Shown here piece by piece: positions 53,018 to 62,066 of a DNA stretch of 64,000 nucleotides (position 1 is the first letter of the stretch; every line of letters starts with the position of its first letter). Below the pieces are notes generated by a model. The model saw only the letters and a program-made list of their open reading frames with translations, did no database searches and was not told where the DNA came from. This DNA is from Bacteroidota bacterium (GTDB lineage Bacteria; Bacteroidota; Bacteroidia; Chitinophagales; Chitinophagaceae). The stretch covers positions 1-64,000 of the forward strand of contig CANGEP010000002.1 of NCBI GenBank assembly GCA_947452905.1. Reading direction: 5' to 3'. The position numbers and the translations under genes were made by a program.

Positions 53018-55209
53018 AAGCCGTTAGTGATCATTATTTTACCTACTCCTTTTTCAGTTCCAGCTTCATCTCTAACTAGGACTAAATAAATGCCTGCACT
53101 CACTGGCTGCCCCTCGTATGTTTTACCATTCCATATTGCTTGTCCACCCAAAGCACGTGTTTGAAATACTAATTGTCCACTTAAATTGGTAATTTTTACT
53201 ATTCCATTTTCTACCAGGCCCTTAATGGCAATGAGGCCATTAAAATTGGGGGGAACTGGATTTGGGAATATTTGCATATTACTTTGATGTGCTGTGCCCT
53301 GTGTAGCAGTGCCTCTAAAACTTACCATCTCTTGGGGGGTATTAAAAAATACTTCGCCATTTATATGATTAATAACAATTTGTGTAATCGTATCAGAAGG
53401 CAATGAGCTATTCTCTTTTGTGAAATGTTGGATAATAGAAAAGCCATCTGGAGCAGTTAAATCTTCAGCTAATAACCAAGCGCCATTATTGGTGCCAATC
53501 CATTTTCGATTAGCGTCATCTACGGCGATAGTATTAACCGTTTCTTTTTGAAATAGGTAACCGTAAAATCCATTGTTTTTAACTTTAGGTAAATAAGCTG
53601 GAATAAGTGTTTTTGAAAAATCTTGTGCTTCAAAAATGGCAATCCCATTATCGGTACCAACCCAAATACTTCCCTCTTTAGTTTCGGCCATGGCTGTAAC
53701 ATTGGAGCTAGGCAAATTTCCTTCTATGGGCGTTATTTGCTTCCACATTTCTGTACTCAAGATATCGGAAGATTGGTACACATAAATACCTTGATTATTG
53801 GGCGCTTTTATCCAGGCCTGGCCATTTTGTGTAAGCGTCATTTTTCGTAAACCACTATGCAGAAAATTAATAGGAATAGCTTGTAATTTCCAGGTTTTAT
53901 CTTTTCCTTTTAATATACCTTGATTGTCTTGTAAAGCCCAAATAACCCCCTTTGTATCTAATTGGACACTTACTATATCTCCCTTTACAATCGCAGGGAT
54001 CCATTCAAATATAGCAGCGTCCTGACTAATATGTTGTAATCCATCACTAGCTCCTAGCCAACAACTATTATCTTGAGGATTTATAAGGGCTGTATGGCTT
54101 GTAAGCAATTCTTTGTTTTGAATTTTTGTAAAGTTTTTCCATCCTTCACCATTAAATAAAGCAAATCCAGGCTCATTATTATCAAAAGGGGCAATTAAAT
54201 TATTCTCCTGTGTATTAATTTCTCCCCCAATTTTATGTAAAGGACCGCCAAGGTTTAACCATTGAGCACTTGTGTTTTTTTGTAATAATCCAAGCGCACT
54301 GTCTGCTACCCACAACTTGCCTTGTTCTTGCCAAAGTTTTTTTGGAATTTGTAAGGTATTAGTATCTATAACAATACTAATATTATTATTATCAATAGAA
54401 ATAACGGCTCCTTTTTTGCTGGGGTATTGTACTGCTAATAGGAGGGTAGTATTATTAAAAGTGGCAGCATTTATTTTACCATCATAGGTGGTGTAAATAA
54501 TTTTATTATTGGCAATGTTTACTAAACTGCTCTTGCTAAAACCTATAATTGAATTTGTGCTGGTTTCAATATGTTGTATCTCCTTACCACCCATAATATC
54601 TATATTACTCCAATTGCCATTACTTATCCAATTATTTTTAAGTAAGCAGCTAGCTATTCCATTTTCTGTAGCAGCAAATAATACACCATTAAATATACCA
54701 ATGGAGTATGTTTTGGTAGCTTGTCTACTATTGTTCGGAAACCAAGTATCTTTAATTTCATATTTTAATAAATCCAATACTACGATGCCAAAATCGGTAC
54801 TAAGTAATGCATAATTTTGATAAATATAAATGTCATTTATTTGATGACTAGCGTATAAGTTGGTAGTGGCAATATCATTGATGGCAATTACCCGATCACC
54901 TTTTATGACATCAATAGCGCCGTTAATATAAGTAACTATTAACTGCATCTGATTCGCATCCCAAAAAGTACGATTAATATTACTTTCTTGCAAGCCCGAA
55001 GCTTTCCCTATCCAATCTATTTTTTCATTAGCATCAATACTTATTATTTGGTGAGGGCTGGCTACATATAATTTATCTCCTTTAGCAATATCAATAACGG
55101 AATGATTATTATAGTGCTCTCGCCAAGAGCCTATAGCAGAAATGGCAGGCTGAGCATAAACATCAAATGCCATTAATAAAACACCTATAAAAAAAACTAG
55201 TTTTTTCAT
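53014..55209 (-). CDS. porZ: PorZ-like beta-propeller protein of the type IX secretion system
   Basis: A 731-residue exported protein: signal peptide MKKLVFFIGVLLMAFDVYAQ, then GSWREHYNNHSVIDIAKGDKLYVAS. A long run of propeller repeats follows, such as GSIWVGTDNGIAIF and RKWIGTNNGAWLL, up to about residue 640. The final 85 residues form a type IX sorting domain (IFPNPVPPNFNG, IVKITNLSGQLV, WNGKTYEGQPVSAGIYLVLV). PorZ is part of the surface attachment complex that delivers A-LPS to secreted cargo. It lies directly after the GH3-beta-lactamase gene with no gap. Confidence 0.82.
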   Translation of the reverse strand: MKKLVFFIGVLLMAFDVYAQPAISAIGSWREHYNNHSVIDIAKGDKLYVASPHQIISIDANEKIDWIGKASGLQESNINRTFWDANQMQLIVTYINGAIDVIKGDRVIAINDIATTNLYASHQINDIYIYQNYALLSTDFGIVVLDLLKYEIKDTWFPNNSRQATKTYSIGIFNGVLFAATENGIASCLLKNNWISNGNWSNIDIMGGKEIQHIETSTNSIIGFSKSSLVNIANNKIIYTTYDGKINAATFNNTTLLLAVQYPSKKGAVISIDNNNISIVIDTNTLQIPKKLWQEQGKLWVADSALGLLQKNTSAQWLNLGGPLHKIGGEINTQENNLIAPFDNNEPGFALFNGEGWKNFTKIQNKELLTSHTALINPQDNSCWLGASDGLQHISQDAAIFEWIPAIVKGDIVSVQLDTKGVIWALQDNQGILKGKDKTWKLQAIPINFLHSGLRKMTLTQNGQAWIKAPNNQGIYVYQSSDILSTEMWKQITPIEGNLPSSNVTAMAETKEGSIWVGTDNGIAIFEAQDFSKTLIPAYLPKVKNNGFYGYLFQKETVNTIAVDDANRKWIGTNNGAWLLAEDLTAPDGFSIIQHFTKENSSLPSDTITQIVINHINGEVFFNTPQEMVSFRGTATQGTAHQSNMQIFPNPVPPNFNGLIAIKGLVENGIVKITNLSGQLVFQTRALGGQAIWNGKTYEGQPVSAGIYLVLVRDEAGTEKGVGKIMITNGF

Positions 55210-58062
55210 TTAAGGTAAGGCGGCATATATTGCCTCCTGAATTTTAGATCTTAAATTAAGTTCACTAAAAGCTTTGTTATCTCTGGTTGGGTATACTCTG
55301 TTGGATAAGAAAATGTATAAAATATTTTTTTCAGGATCGGCCCAAACACAGGTGCCTGTAAAGCCAGTATGACCAAAAGTAGAACTAGTGGGGCTTGCAC
55401 TAGGGTATGGGTCCTTACTATTGGCGTTATTTTTTTCGGGCTTATCAAAACCTAATCCACGACGACTATGCTCAGTATTATAAGCAGTATATAATTTTAC
55501 TGTTTCGGGATTAAAATATTTACGACCCTCCCAGCTTCCTTTATTTAATAGCATTAAATATAAAGTAGCTAAATCAGTAGCATTACTATATAAACCTGCA
55601 TGTCCTGCAATACCTCCCATAGTAGAAGCGCCCTCATCATGTACACTTCCTCTAATTAATTGATGACGATAATAGTTATCAAGCTCACTAGCAGCTATAT
55701 TATCTAGGGTTGTTTTTTGCAATGGTAAGAATCCTGTTGACTTCATTTGTAAAGGACTATAAAATTGTTGCGCAGCATAATCATTTAAGTTCATACCAGT
55801 CACTTGTTCAACAATTTTCCCTAAGAAAATAAAATCGTTATCACTATACACATATTTTCCGGGAGTAGTTACAGGAGATTTTAATATTTGTTGTTGAATC
55901 GTATCTGTAAAGGAGTTGTGTAAATACAAATTAGGGGCTATAAATTGACTATGATTTTTGTCTTTTACGCTAGTAATCCAAGACTCTTTAAGTACCGCGT
56001 TGGGCGCTAATAAACTTTCGTAAAATTTAATATAAGGGAAAAGCCCTGCTTGATGTAACAGTAAATCTTTTAGGGTGATCTTTGCTTTTTCGTTTCCTGC
56101 TACCCAAGGTAAATAATCACCAATTGTTTTATTGATATCCACCTTTCCTTGTTCTACCAATTTCATAATGCTTACGGTAGTAGCAGATACTTTAGTAACT
56201 GAGGCTAAATCATAATAAGTGTTTAATGTAACTGGGCTTGAACCTTCGCCTGCAGTTGTTCCAAATGCTTTATTATAAACAATTTTATTATTTTTTGCTA
56301 CAAGTACCTGACAACCAGGAATGGCTTTTCTTGAAATAGCATCTTGTACTAAAGAGTCGATACTGGCTAAGGCTTTATTGTCGGTGTGTGCAGTGATTTT
56401 AGTTTGATAACCTGATCCAAAAGGTAACTCATTACTTACCGTTACAGATAGTTCACCAGTTGCTTGTGTTTTTCCCGCCAGCCAATTAGCGACCGCTTTT
56501 TGTACATATTCATTATCCTCATAGGCAAAAAGGATATTAGAAATGTTTTTAAAATGGCCAACTGCATAGGGGTTCCCTAATACAATATGAATCCAGTTAC
56601 TAGGATGTGGCTCGTTTAAAAATTGGAGTACGAAATTAGGAATCTCGAACTTATTTGCTGGACGACGATTGTAATTATGTAAGCCAACTATAACTTGTTC
56701 ATATTTGGCTAAATCCGCTTTGATGGTAACTAATGCACTGCTATCACTTGAGTTAACAAAAAATATTTTTGCACCAAAATCATTTTCTAATGATCGAGTG
56801 ATCGTAGTCGGTTGACTCTGATTGAGGGCTATATAAGCTACCGATTTACCTACCCTTAGATTAGGTAAGTTATTGGATTTGCAATAGGTTAAGGCTGCAC
56901 TCGACATTTCGGCTTTAAGTACGCCAACAGATTTATTTAAATCTGCAACAATATTTGTAGTGTCTACAAATTGTTTTTCAGCTAAACCATGTTTATATTT
57001 TGCATGCAAAATCTTTTTAACTCTCGCATCAATATCTTTTGTTTTTAATCGACCTTCTTGAATAGCCTCTTTAATTTTAGCAATGGATTGTTCGATATCC
57101 CCAGGCAAACACAACATGTCGTTGCCAGCAAGTATCGCTTGAACATTGGCTTCGCCTCTAGGGAAATAGTTACTTATAGCTTTCATATCTAGTGCATCTG
57201 TAACGCTAATGCCTTTAAAGCCCAATTCATTTTTAAGTAAACCATTCACTGCTTTTGCAGACAGAGAAGTGGCATATTTTGGAGTGCTATCAATAGCAGG
57301 TACTGATAAATGACCTACCATTACGGATTCAATGCCCGCCTCTATTAATGCTTTAAAAGGCGCTAATTCCATTGCGTCTAATTGTGCTCTATTTTTTAAT
57401 ATAATAGGAATGTCTAAGTGTGAGTCGGTAGCCACATCTCCATGTCCTGGAAAATGTTTGGCAGTGGCCATTACGCCATTGTCTTGTAAACCTTTCATAT
57501 AGGCAATACTATGTTGTATCACCCTATCTCTATTTTGTCCAAAGCTGCGATCATTGATCACTGGATTATCTGGATTATTATTTATATCAACATCAGGCGC
57601 ATAATCAACCTGAATACCTAGTCTTTTACATTGTGCCGCAATAGCTGATCCCATTTGATATATTAAATAATCCGAAGGGATGGCACCCAATAATAATTGA
57701 CGAGGAAACATTTCAACACTGTCTAAACGCATGCCTACGCCCCACTCAGCATCCATAGTTATTAAAAGAGGTGTTTTAGCGATCGATTGAAAATAGTTAG
57801 TTTGTAATGCTTCTCTAACAGGGCCGCCCTGAAAAAAGCAGAGCCCTCCAATATTAAACTTCTTTATTAATTGAGCAATAGTATCCACTTTTTTAACATC
57901 CCAGTTACTATGGGCACGAACAATCATTAATTGCGCAATTTTTTCATCAAGAGTTAAACTACGTATTTGTTTTTTGACCCATTTATCTTCAGCCTTGTTT
58001 TGTGCCATTAACTGGCTAAAACATAAAACCGCGATAAGACTAAAAAGAAATATTTTTTTCAT
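55210..58062 (-). CDS. GH3 glycosidase fused to a serine beta-lactamase-type hydrolase
   Basis: A 950-residue exported protein (signal MKKIFLFSLIAVLCFSQLMAQ). The GH3 part (about 25-550) has KHFPGHGD (202-209) with the Asp213/His215 dyad of the NagZ type and nucleophile Asp289 in VTDALDM. The C-terminal part (about 565-950) is a class C beta-lactamase/transpeptidase-like domain with S621-V-T-K624 and a YSDND motif. Together this suggests an exo-beta-N-acetylglucosaminidase joined to a peptidase or esterase acting on cell wall fragments. The fusion is known in Bacteroidota. Confidence 0.9.
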   Translation of the reverse strand: MKKIFLFSLIAVLCFSQLMAQNKAEDKWVKKQIRSLTLDEKIAQLMIVRAHSNWDVKKVDTIAQLIKKFNIGGLCFFQGGPVREALQTNYFQSIAKTPLLITMDAEWGVGMRLDSVEMFPRQLLLGAIPSDYLIYQMGSAIAAQCKRLGIQVDYAPDVDINNNPDNPVINDRSFGQNRDRVIQHSIAYMKGLQDNGVMATAKHFPGHGDVATDSHLDIPIILKNRAQLDAMELAPFKALIEAGIESVMVGHLSVPAIDSTPKYATSLSAKAVNGLLKNELGFKGISVTDALDMKAISNYFPRGEANVQAILAGNDMLCLPGDIEQSIAKIKEAIQEGRLKTKDIDARVKKILHAKYKHGLAEKQFVDTTNIVADLNKSVGVLKAEMSSAALTYCKSNNLPNLRVGKSVAYIALNQSQPTTITRSLENDFGAKIFFVNSSDSSALVTIKADLAKYEQVIVGLHNYNRRPANKFEIPNFVLQFLNEPHPSNWIHIVLGNPYAVGHFKNISNILFAYEDNEYVQKAVANWLAGKTQATGELSVTVSNELPFGSGYQTKITAHTDNKALASIDSLVQDAISRKAIPGCQVLVAKNNKIVYNKAFGTTAGEGSSPVTLNTYYDLASVTKVSATTVSIMKLVEQGKVDINKTIGDYLPWVAGNEKAKITLKDLLLHQAGLFPYIKFYESLLAPNAVLKESWITSVKDKNHSQFIAPNLYLHNSFTDTIQQQILKSPVTTPGKYVYSDNDFIFLGKIVEQVTGMNLNDYAAQQFYSPLQMKSTGFLPLQKTTLDNIAASELDNYYRHQLIRGSVHDEGASTMGGIAGHAGLYSNATDLATLYLMLLNKGSWEGRKYFNPETVKLYTAYNTEHSRRGLGFDKPEKNNANSKDPYPSASPTSSTFGHTGFTGTCVWADPEKNILYIFLSNRVYPTRDNKAFSELNLRSKIQEAIYAALP

Positions 58063-58124
58063 TTGGCTATTTTTTTATACGACCAATAGGGGGTGGCCAT
58101 CACTTGCTTGCAATTTAAGGATAA

Positions 58125-58158
58125 AAAAAAGCTTACCCTACATTGGATAAGCTTTTTT
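58125..58158 (-). terminator. bidirectional intrinsic terminator
   Basis: An A-run with GCTTA and TAAGC with a T-run form an 11-bp stem around a 12-base loop. It lies downstream of the DUF5606 gene on the minus strand and upstream of the GH3 gene. Confidence 0.8.
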
Positions 58159-58179
58159 GTTAGTATTTCAAGTTAAAAA

Positions 58180-58584
58180 CTACTCTTCTGATTCGTCTTC
58201 ACTAGGAATGGTTGGGGTCACATTGTGCTTTTGCAATTGGGCAAACCATTTTACCATTTTTTTCATATCACTCGCATATACTCTGCTAAAATCCATCTTA
58301 GGGTATACCTTTTTAAAATAAGCTGTAATGGCCTTTGGATCCTTTTCATTAGGAAGGGCCTCTTTAGTCTCGCCCATGGCTAAAAAAACCTCTGCTAGAA
58401 ATACGTTTTCGTGAGTGGTAAACACCTCGATACTCTCTAAATGAGAAAATTGATGTGCTCTCGAACTAATAAATTGAGTATTGTTATTTTCTAAAGAAGT
58501 TGCGATGGCGCCGTCACTTTTACTAGTGACTAATTCAAATAATCCAGATAAGCCAGAAACAGAGATCAGTTTGCTGTATTCCAT
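58180..58584 (-). CDS. DUF5606 family protein
   Basis: A 134-residue protein starting MEYSKLISVSGLSGLFELVTSKSDGAIATSLE. The central region ends in VFLAMGETKEALP and the tail is acidic (PSEDESEE). The opening SGLSGLFEL is typical of DUF5606, a small cytoplasmic family restricted to Bacteroidota whose role is unknown. It stands alone, with its own terminator and a divergent neighbour. Confidence 0.8.
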   Translation of the reverse strand: MEYSKLISVSGLSGLFELVTSKSDGAIATSLENNNTQFISSRAHQFSHLESIEVFTTHENVFLAEVFLAMGETKEALPNEKDPKAITAYFKKVYPKMDFSRVYASDMKKMVKWFAQLQKHNVTPTIPSEDESEE

Positions 58585-58649
58585 AAGTTCTTTGTATTTA
58601 TTTTACGGGCGCAAATTACTGAAAAACCCCCAATTTTCATTTTTTAAAC

Positions 58650-58657
58650 TACCTTTG
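58650..58657 (+). promoter_or_regulatory. -7 promoter element of the DegT aminotransferase operon
   Basis: TACCTTTG (TAnnTTTG), 20 bases before the ATG, in the divergent interval with the DUF5606 gene. No convincing -33. Confidence 0.5.
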
Positions 58658-58677
58658 TTTGATCAAAAAACAAGCTT

Positions 58678-59877
58678 ATGCCAGGTTTTGAATTCTTCGG
58701 TGACGAAGAGCGTAAAGAAGTAAATGATGTCTTGGAAACAGGAATATTAATGCGTTATGGGTTTGATGGTCCAAGAAAAGGTATTTGGAAATCAAAAGAG
58801 TTAGAAAAAGCAATTTGTAGCCAATTTGGTAGTACATATGCTCAACTAACTTCTAGTGGTACCGCTGCTTTAACCACTGCCATGGCGGCATTAGGAATTG
58901 GCGCAGGGGATGAAGTTATTATGCCTGCATTTACATTTGTAGCAAGTTTTGAAGCGGTTTTAAGTATGGGAGCCGTTCCTGTTTTAGTGGATATCGATGA
59001 AACATTGACACTTTCTCCAGTAGCTGTTAAAAGTGCAATTACACCTAAAACTAAATGCGTCATGCCCGTTCATATGTGCGGAAGTATGGCCGATTTGGAT
59101 GCTTTAAAAGCCATTTGTGAGGAGCATAAAATTTTCTTATTGGAAGATGCTTGTCAAAGTATTGGGGGTACTTATAAAGGGAAGTCATTAGGAACCATTG
59201 GACATGCAGGTACTTTTTCTTTTGATTTTGTTAAAACAATTACTTGCGGGGAAGGGGGTGTAGTGATGACTAATAGCGAAGATGTGTATATTAAATCCGA
59301 TGCTTTTACAGATCATGGACATGATCATTTAGGCGTGGATAGAGGAGCCGACTTGCATCCATTTTTAGGTTATAATTTTAGAATAAGTGAATTACATGCT
59401 GCCGTTGGGTTGGCACAAATAAAAAAATTAAATCGTTTTTTAGCGATACAAAAAAAGAACAATCAAATTTTAAGATCTTATTTATCACAAGTTCCAGAAA
59501 TAAGTTTTAGAGTAGTACCCGATCCCGAAGGAGATAGTTATAGTTTTTTAAGCTGGTTCTTGCCCACACAAGTACAAACTGAAAAAGTGATTAATGCATT
59601 AAAAGAGGAAGGCATTTTAGCAGGGAATTTTTATTGGTTTGCCAATAACTGGCATTATATTAGAAAGTGGGATCATTTAAAAACCTCAAATAGCCTCTAT
59701 CCTTTATCTGAATTACAACAAAAAGCATTGACCTCTTTACAACACAATTCTTTTGTTGCTAGTGATGCTATTATGAGTAGATGTATTTCTACGGCCATTA
59801 GTTTAACTTGGACAGAAGAGCAAGTGAATGAAAAAGGAGCTAAATTTTTGGCAGTTATACAACAAGCGCTTCGTTAA
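58678..59877 (+). CDS. DegT/DnrJ/EryC1-family aminotransferase
   Basis: A 399-residue PLP enzyme of the sugar aminotransferase group. The Lys186 that binds PLP sits in SFDFVKTITCGEGG; LTSSGTAALTTAM and GAGDEVIMPAFTFVAS are the cofactor and substrate regions, and FLLEDACQSIGG supplies the Asp. Such enzymes aminate keto-sugar nucleotides for surface polysaccharides or lipid A modification. No other sugar gene is next to it, so the exact substrate is open. The next gene, rpoN, follows by 8 bases. Confidence 0.9.
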   Translation: MPGFEFFGDEERKEVNDVLETGILMRYGFDGPRKGIWKSKELEKAICSQFGSTYAQLTSSGTAALTTAMAALGIGAGDEVIMPAFTFVASFEAVLSMGAVPVLVDIDETLTLSPVAVKSAITPKTKCVMPVHMCGSMADLDALKAICEEHKIFLLEDACQSIGGTYKGKSLGTIGHAGTFSFDFVKTITCGEGGVVMTNSEDVYIKSDAFTDHGHDHLGVDRGADLHPFLGYNFRISELHAAVGLAQIKKLNRFLAIQKKNNQILRSYLSQVPEISFRVVPDPEGDSYSFLSWFLPTQVQTEKVINALKEEGILAGNFYWFANNWHYIRKWDHLKTSNSLYPLSELQQKALTSLQHNSFVASDAIMSRCISTAISLTWTEEQVNEKGAKFLAVIQQALR

Positions 59878-59885
59878 GATATAAT

Positions 59886-61397
59886 ATGTCACTAGGTCAG
59901 TCACTGCAACAAAGACAATTACAAAGATTGTCGCCACAACAAATTCAGTTGATGAAATTGTTGCAAATACCTTCTGCTCAAATTGAACAAAGAGTAAAAG
60001 AGGAGCTCGAAGAGAATCCTGCATTAGAGATGAATCTTGACCTATTAGATGCCGATTCAAATATTTCTTCAGATGAAATAAAAGATGAATTACTTTCCAC
60101 TAATGCTGACGAAGAGGAGGCGGTTCCTGTTGATGAATATGAGATGAGTAATGAAGAACTCAATGAATATAATTACGATGATGATACGGATGTGGCAGAT
60201 TATAAAACCAGAGATGATTATTATCCCGAATTAGATGACGATAAGGTAATACCTATAAAAGCAGAATTAAGTTTACATGAAATATTATTAGATCAACTTA
60301 GTATGTTGGCATTGCCAGAAGACGAATATAAAGTAGCAGAACAAATTATAGGAAGCTTGGATGACGATGGGTACCTAAGAAGAGCTATGCAGTCGATCGC
60401 GGATGATTTGGCATTTAAACAAAGCATGTGGGTGGAGGAAAAATTAATTGAGTCGGTGCTTGTAAAAATTCAAGGCTTTGATCCTGCAGGTATTGCAGCG
60501 CGAAACCTGCAGGAATGTTTGTTATTGCAATTAAAGAGAAAATTAAGCGAAGACAATGTATCGCCGTTTTGTAAAACTGCGATAATGGTCATCGAAAAAC
60601 ATTTCGAAGAATTTACCCGTAAGCACTATGATAAAATACAAAAAAGCTTACACCTTGAGGATGCTGATATGAAGGAAGTAATGCATCAAATTTTAATTTT
60701 GAATCCTAAGCCAGGTGCAGAAGTATCAGAGTCGCATCAGGCTGAAATGTATATCATACCTGATTTTACTATTTTAATTAATGGCGGTAAATTAGAAATA
60801 ACTTTAAATAGTCGAAACGCTCCTCCTTTGATGGTGAGTGAAGATTATAGGCAAATGTTAACTGAATATGAGCGGGGTAAAAAGCAAGATAAAGCTCAAA
60901 AAGAAGCTGTATTTTTTATCAAACAAAAAATTGATGCAGCTAAATGGTTTATTGAAATGATACAACAAAGGCAGCAAACTTTACTGCTTACAATGAAAGC
61001 TATTTTAGCACATCAGGAAGCCTTTTTTTTAAGTGGAGATACAACACAGTTAAGGCCCATGATTTTAAAAGATATTGCGGAGAAAACAGGCTTAGATGTA
61101 TCTACAGTAAGCAGGGTAGCCAATAGTAAATATGCACAAACAGAATTTGGCACTTACTTACTAAAATATTTTTTTAGTGAATCTTTAATGACAGATTCGG
61201 GCGAAGAGGTAAGCACTAAAGAAGTAAAAGCAATTTTACAGGAATTAATTCAATCAGAAGACAAGCATAAACCATTAAGCGATGACGAGCTTACAGAAGG
61301 ATTGCAAGAAAAAGGTTATAATATAGCCCGAAGAACAGTTGCAAAATATAGAGAACTATTAAATATTCCTGTAGCTAGATTAAGAAAAGAATTTTAG
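59886..61397 (+). CDS. rpoN: RNA polymerase sigma-54 factor
   Basis: A 503-residue RpoN. Region I is Gln/Leu-rich (QRQLQRLSPQQIQLMKLLQIP), an acidic region II follows (about 55-125), then the core-binding domain (DDDGYLRRAM, FDPAGIAARNLQECL). The C-terminal DNA-binding part has LKDIAEKTGLDVSTVSRVANSKY and the RpoN box ARRTVAKYRE. It needs AAA+ activators to open promoters. None is in the window. Cotranscription with the DegT gene and two membrane protein genes is likely from the short gaps. Confidence 0.97.
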   Translation: MSLGQSLQQRQLQRLSPQQIQLMKLLQIPSAQIEQRVKEELEENPALEMNLDLLDADSNISSDEIKDELLSTNADEEEAVPVDEYEMSNEELNEYNYDDDTDVADYKTRDDYYPELDDDKVIPIKAELSLHEILLDQLSMLALPEDEYKVAEQIIGSLDDDGYLRRAMQSIADDLAFKQSMWVEEKLIESVLVKIQGFDPAGIAARNLQECLLLQLKRKLSEDNVSPFCKTAIMVIEKHFEEFTRKHYDKIQKSLHLEDADMKEVMHQILILNPKPGAEVSESHQAEMYIIPDFTILINGGKLEITLNSRNAPPLMVSEDYRQMLTEYERGKKQDKAQKEAVFFIKQKIDAAKWFIEMIQQRQQTLLLTMKAILAHQEAFFLSGDTTQLRPMILKDIAEKTGLDVSTVSRVANSKYAQTEFGTYLLKYFFSESLMTDSGEEVSTKEVKAILQELIQSEDKHKPLSDDELTEGLQEKGYNIARRTVAKYRELLNIPVARLRKEF

Positions 61398-61412
61398 CTT
61401 TTAATTATACCT

Positions 61413-62051
61413 ATGGAAAAACAAAAACCATCCCTTAGTACTTATATAGCACAATTCTTGTCTTATATATTTCATCCATTGTTCATGCCTACCTATTTCA
61501 TGTTGTACTTAATGAAAGTACTTCCTTTTGAATTTGTAGGTATCACAGACTGGCAATTAAAATTAAGATTGTTTAGTGTTTTTTGGCTAACTGCTTTTTT
61601 CCCAGCCTTTGCTGTTTTTTTATTATGGCGCTTAAAATTGAGTGCCAGTATTTTTTTACGCACACAAAAAGAAAGAATTGTTCCTTATGTAATTACCATG
61701 TTTTTTTACTGGTGGATGTATTATTTAAGTCGTAATTTTTCGGATCAACCCATTGCCTTAAAATACTTTTATTTTGGTATTTTTTTAGCTAGCGCTGCCG
61801 GTTTAATTGTTAATAATTTTATTAAAGTTAGCCTTCATGCCATGGGCGCTAGTGGATTAATGATGGCTATTTTATTAGTGGGCTTTTATTATCCAATAGA
61901 TAATTTACTTTGGATAATTTTGGCAACATTTTTAGCCGCCATCATTGTGAGTGCACGAATGATTGTTAGTGACCATACAAAACAAGAATTAATGGTTGGT
62001 TTTGGAATAGGGATACTTACTCAACTAATGGCTTATTTTTGGGTCCTGTAA
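61413..62051 (+). CDS. PAP2-superfamily-like membrane protein
   Basis: A 212-residue protein with about six hydrophobic helices. SLHAMGASGLM and SARMIVSDHTKQE resemble motifs 2 and 3 of the PAP2 acid phosphatase superfamily (SGxH and SRxxxxxH). Motif 1, K-x6-RP, is only loosely seen as RTQKERIVPY near residue 80. It may be a phosphatidic acid or undecaprenyl pyrophosphate phosphatase-like protein, but catalytic competence is uncertain. It sits between rpoN and an RND-type exporter with gaps of 15 bases each. Confidence 0.65.
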   Translation: MEKQKPSLSTYIAQFLSYIFHPLFMPTYFMLYLMKVLPFEFVGITDWQLKLRLFSVFWLTAFFPAFAVFLLWRLKLSASIFLRTQKERIVPYVITMFFYWWMYYLSRNFSDQPIALKYFYFGIFLASAAGLIVNNFIKVSLHAMGASGLMMAILLVGFYYPIDNLLWIILATFLAAIIVSARMIVSDHTKQELMVGFGIGILTQLMAYFWVL

Positions 62052-62066
62052 ATTAAAAGTAAATAC

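Noticed and set aside
54360..54400. A TAA/ATT-rich microsatellite-like tract in porZ
   Set aside because: It encodes an ordinary Asn/Ile-rich strand in frame and shows no regular long repeat or phase-variation features.
58481..58723. An 80-codon plus-strand frame across the start of the DegT gene
   Set aside because: It overlaps the DUF5606 start, the promoter box and the DegT start in another frame; no recognisable protein.
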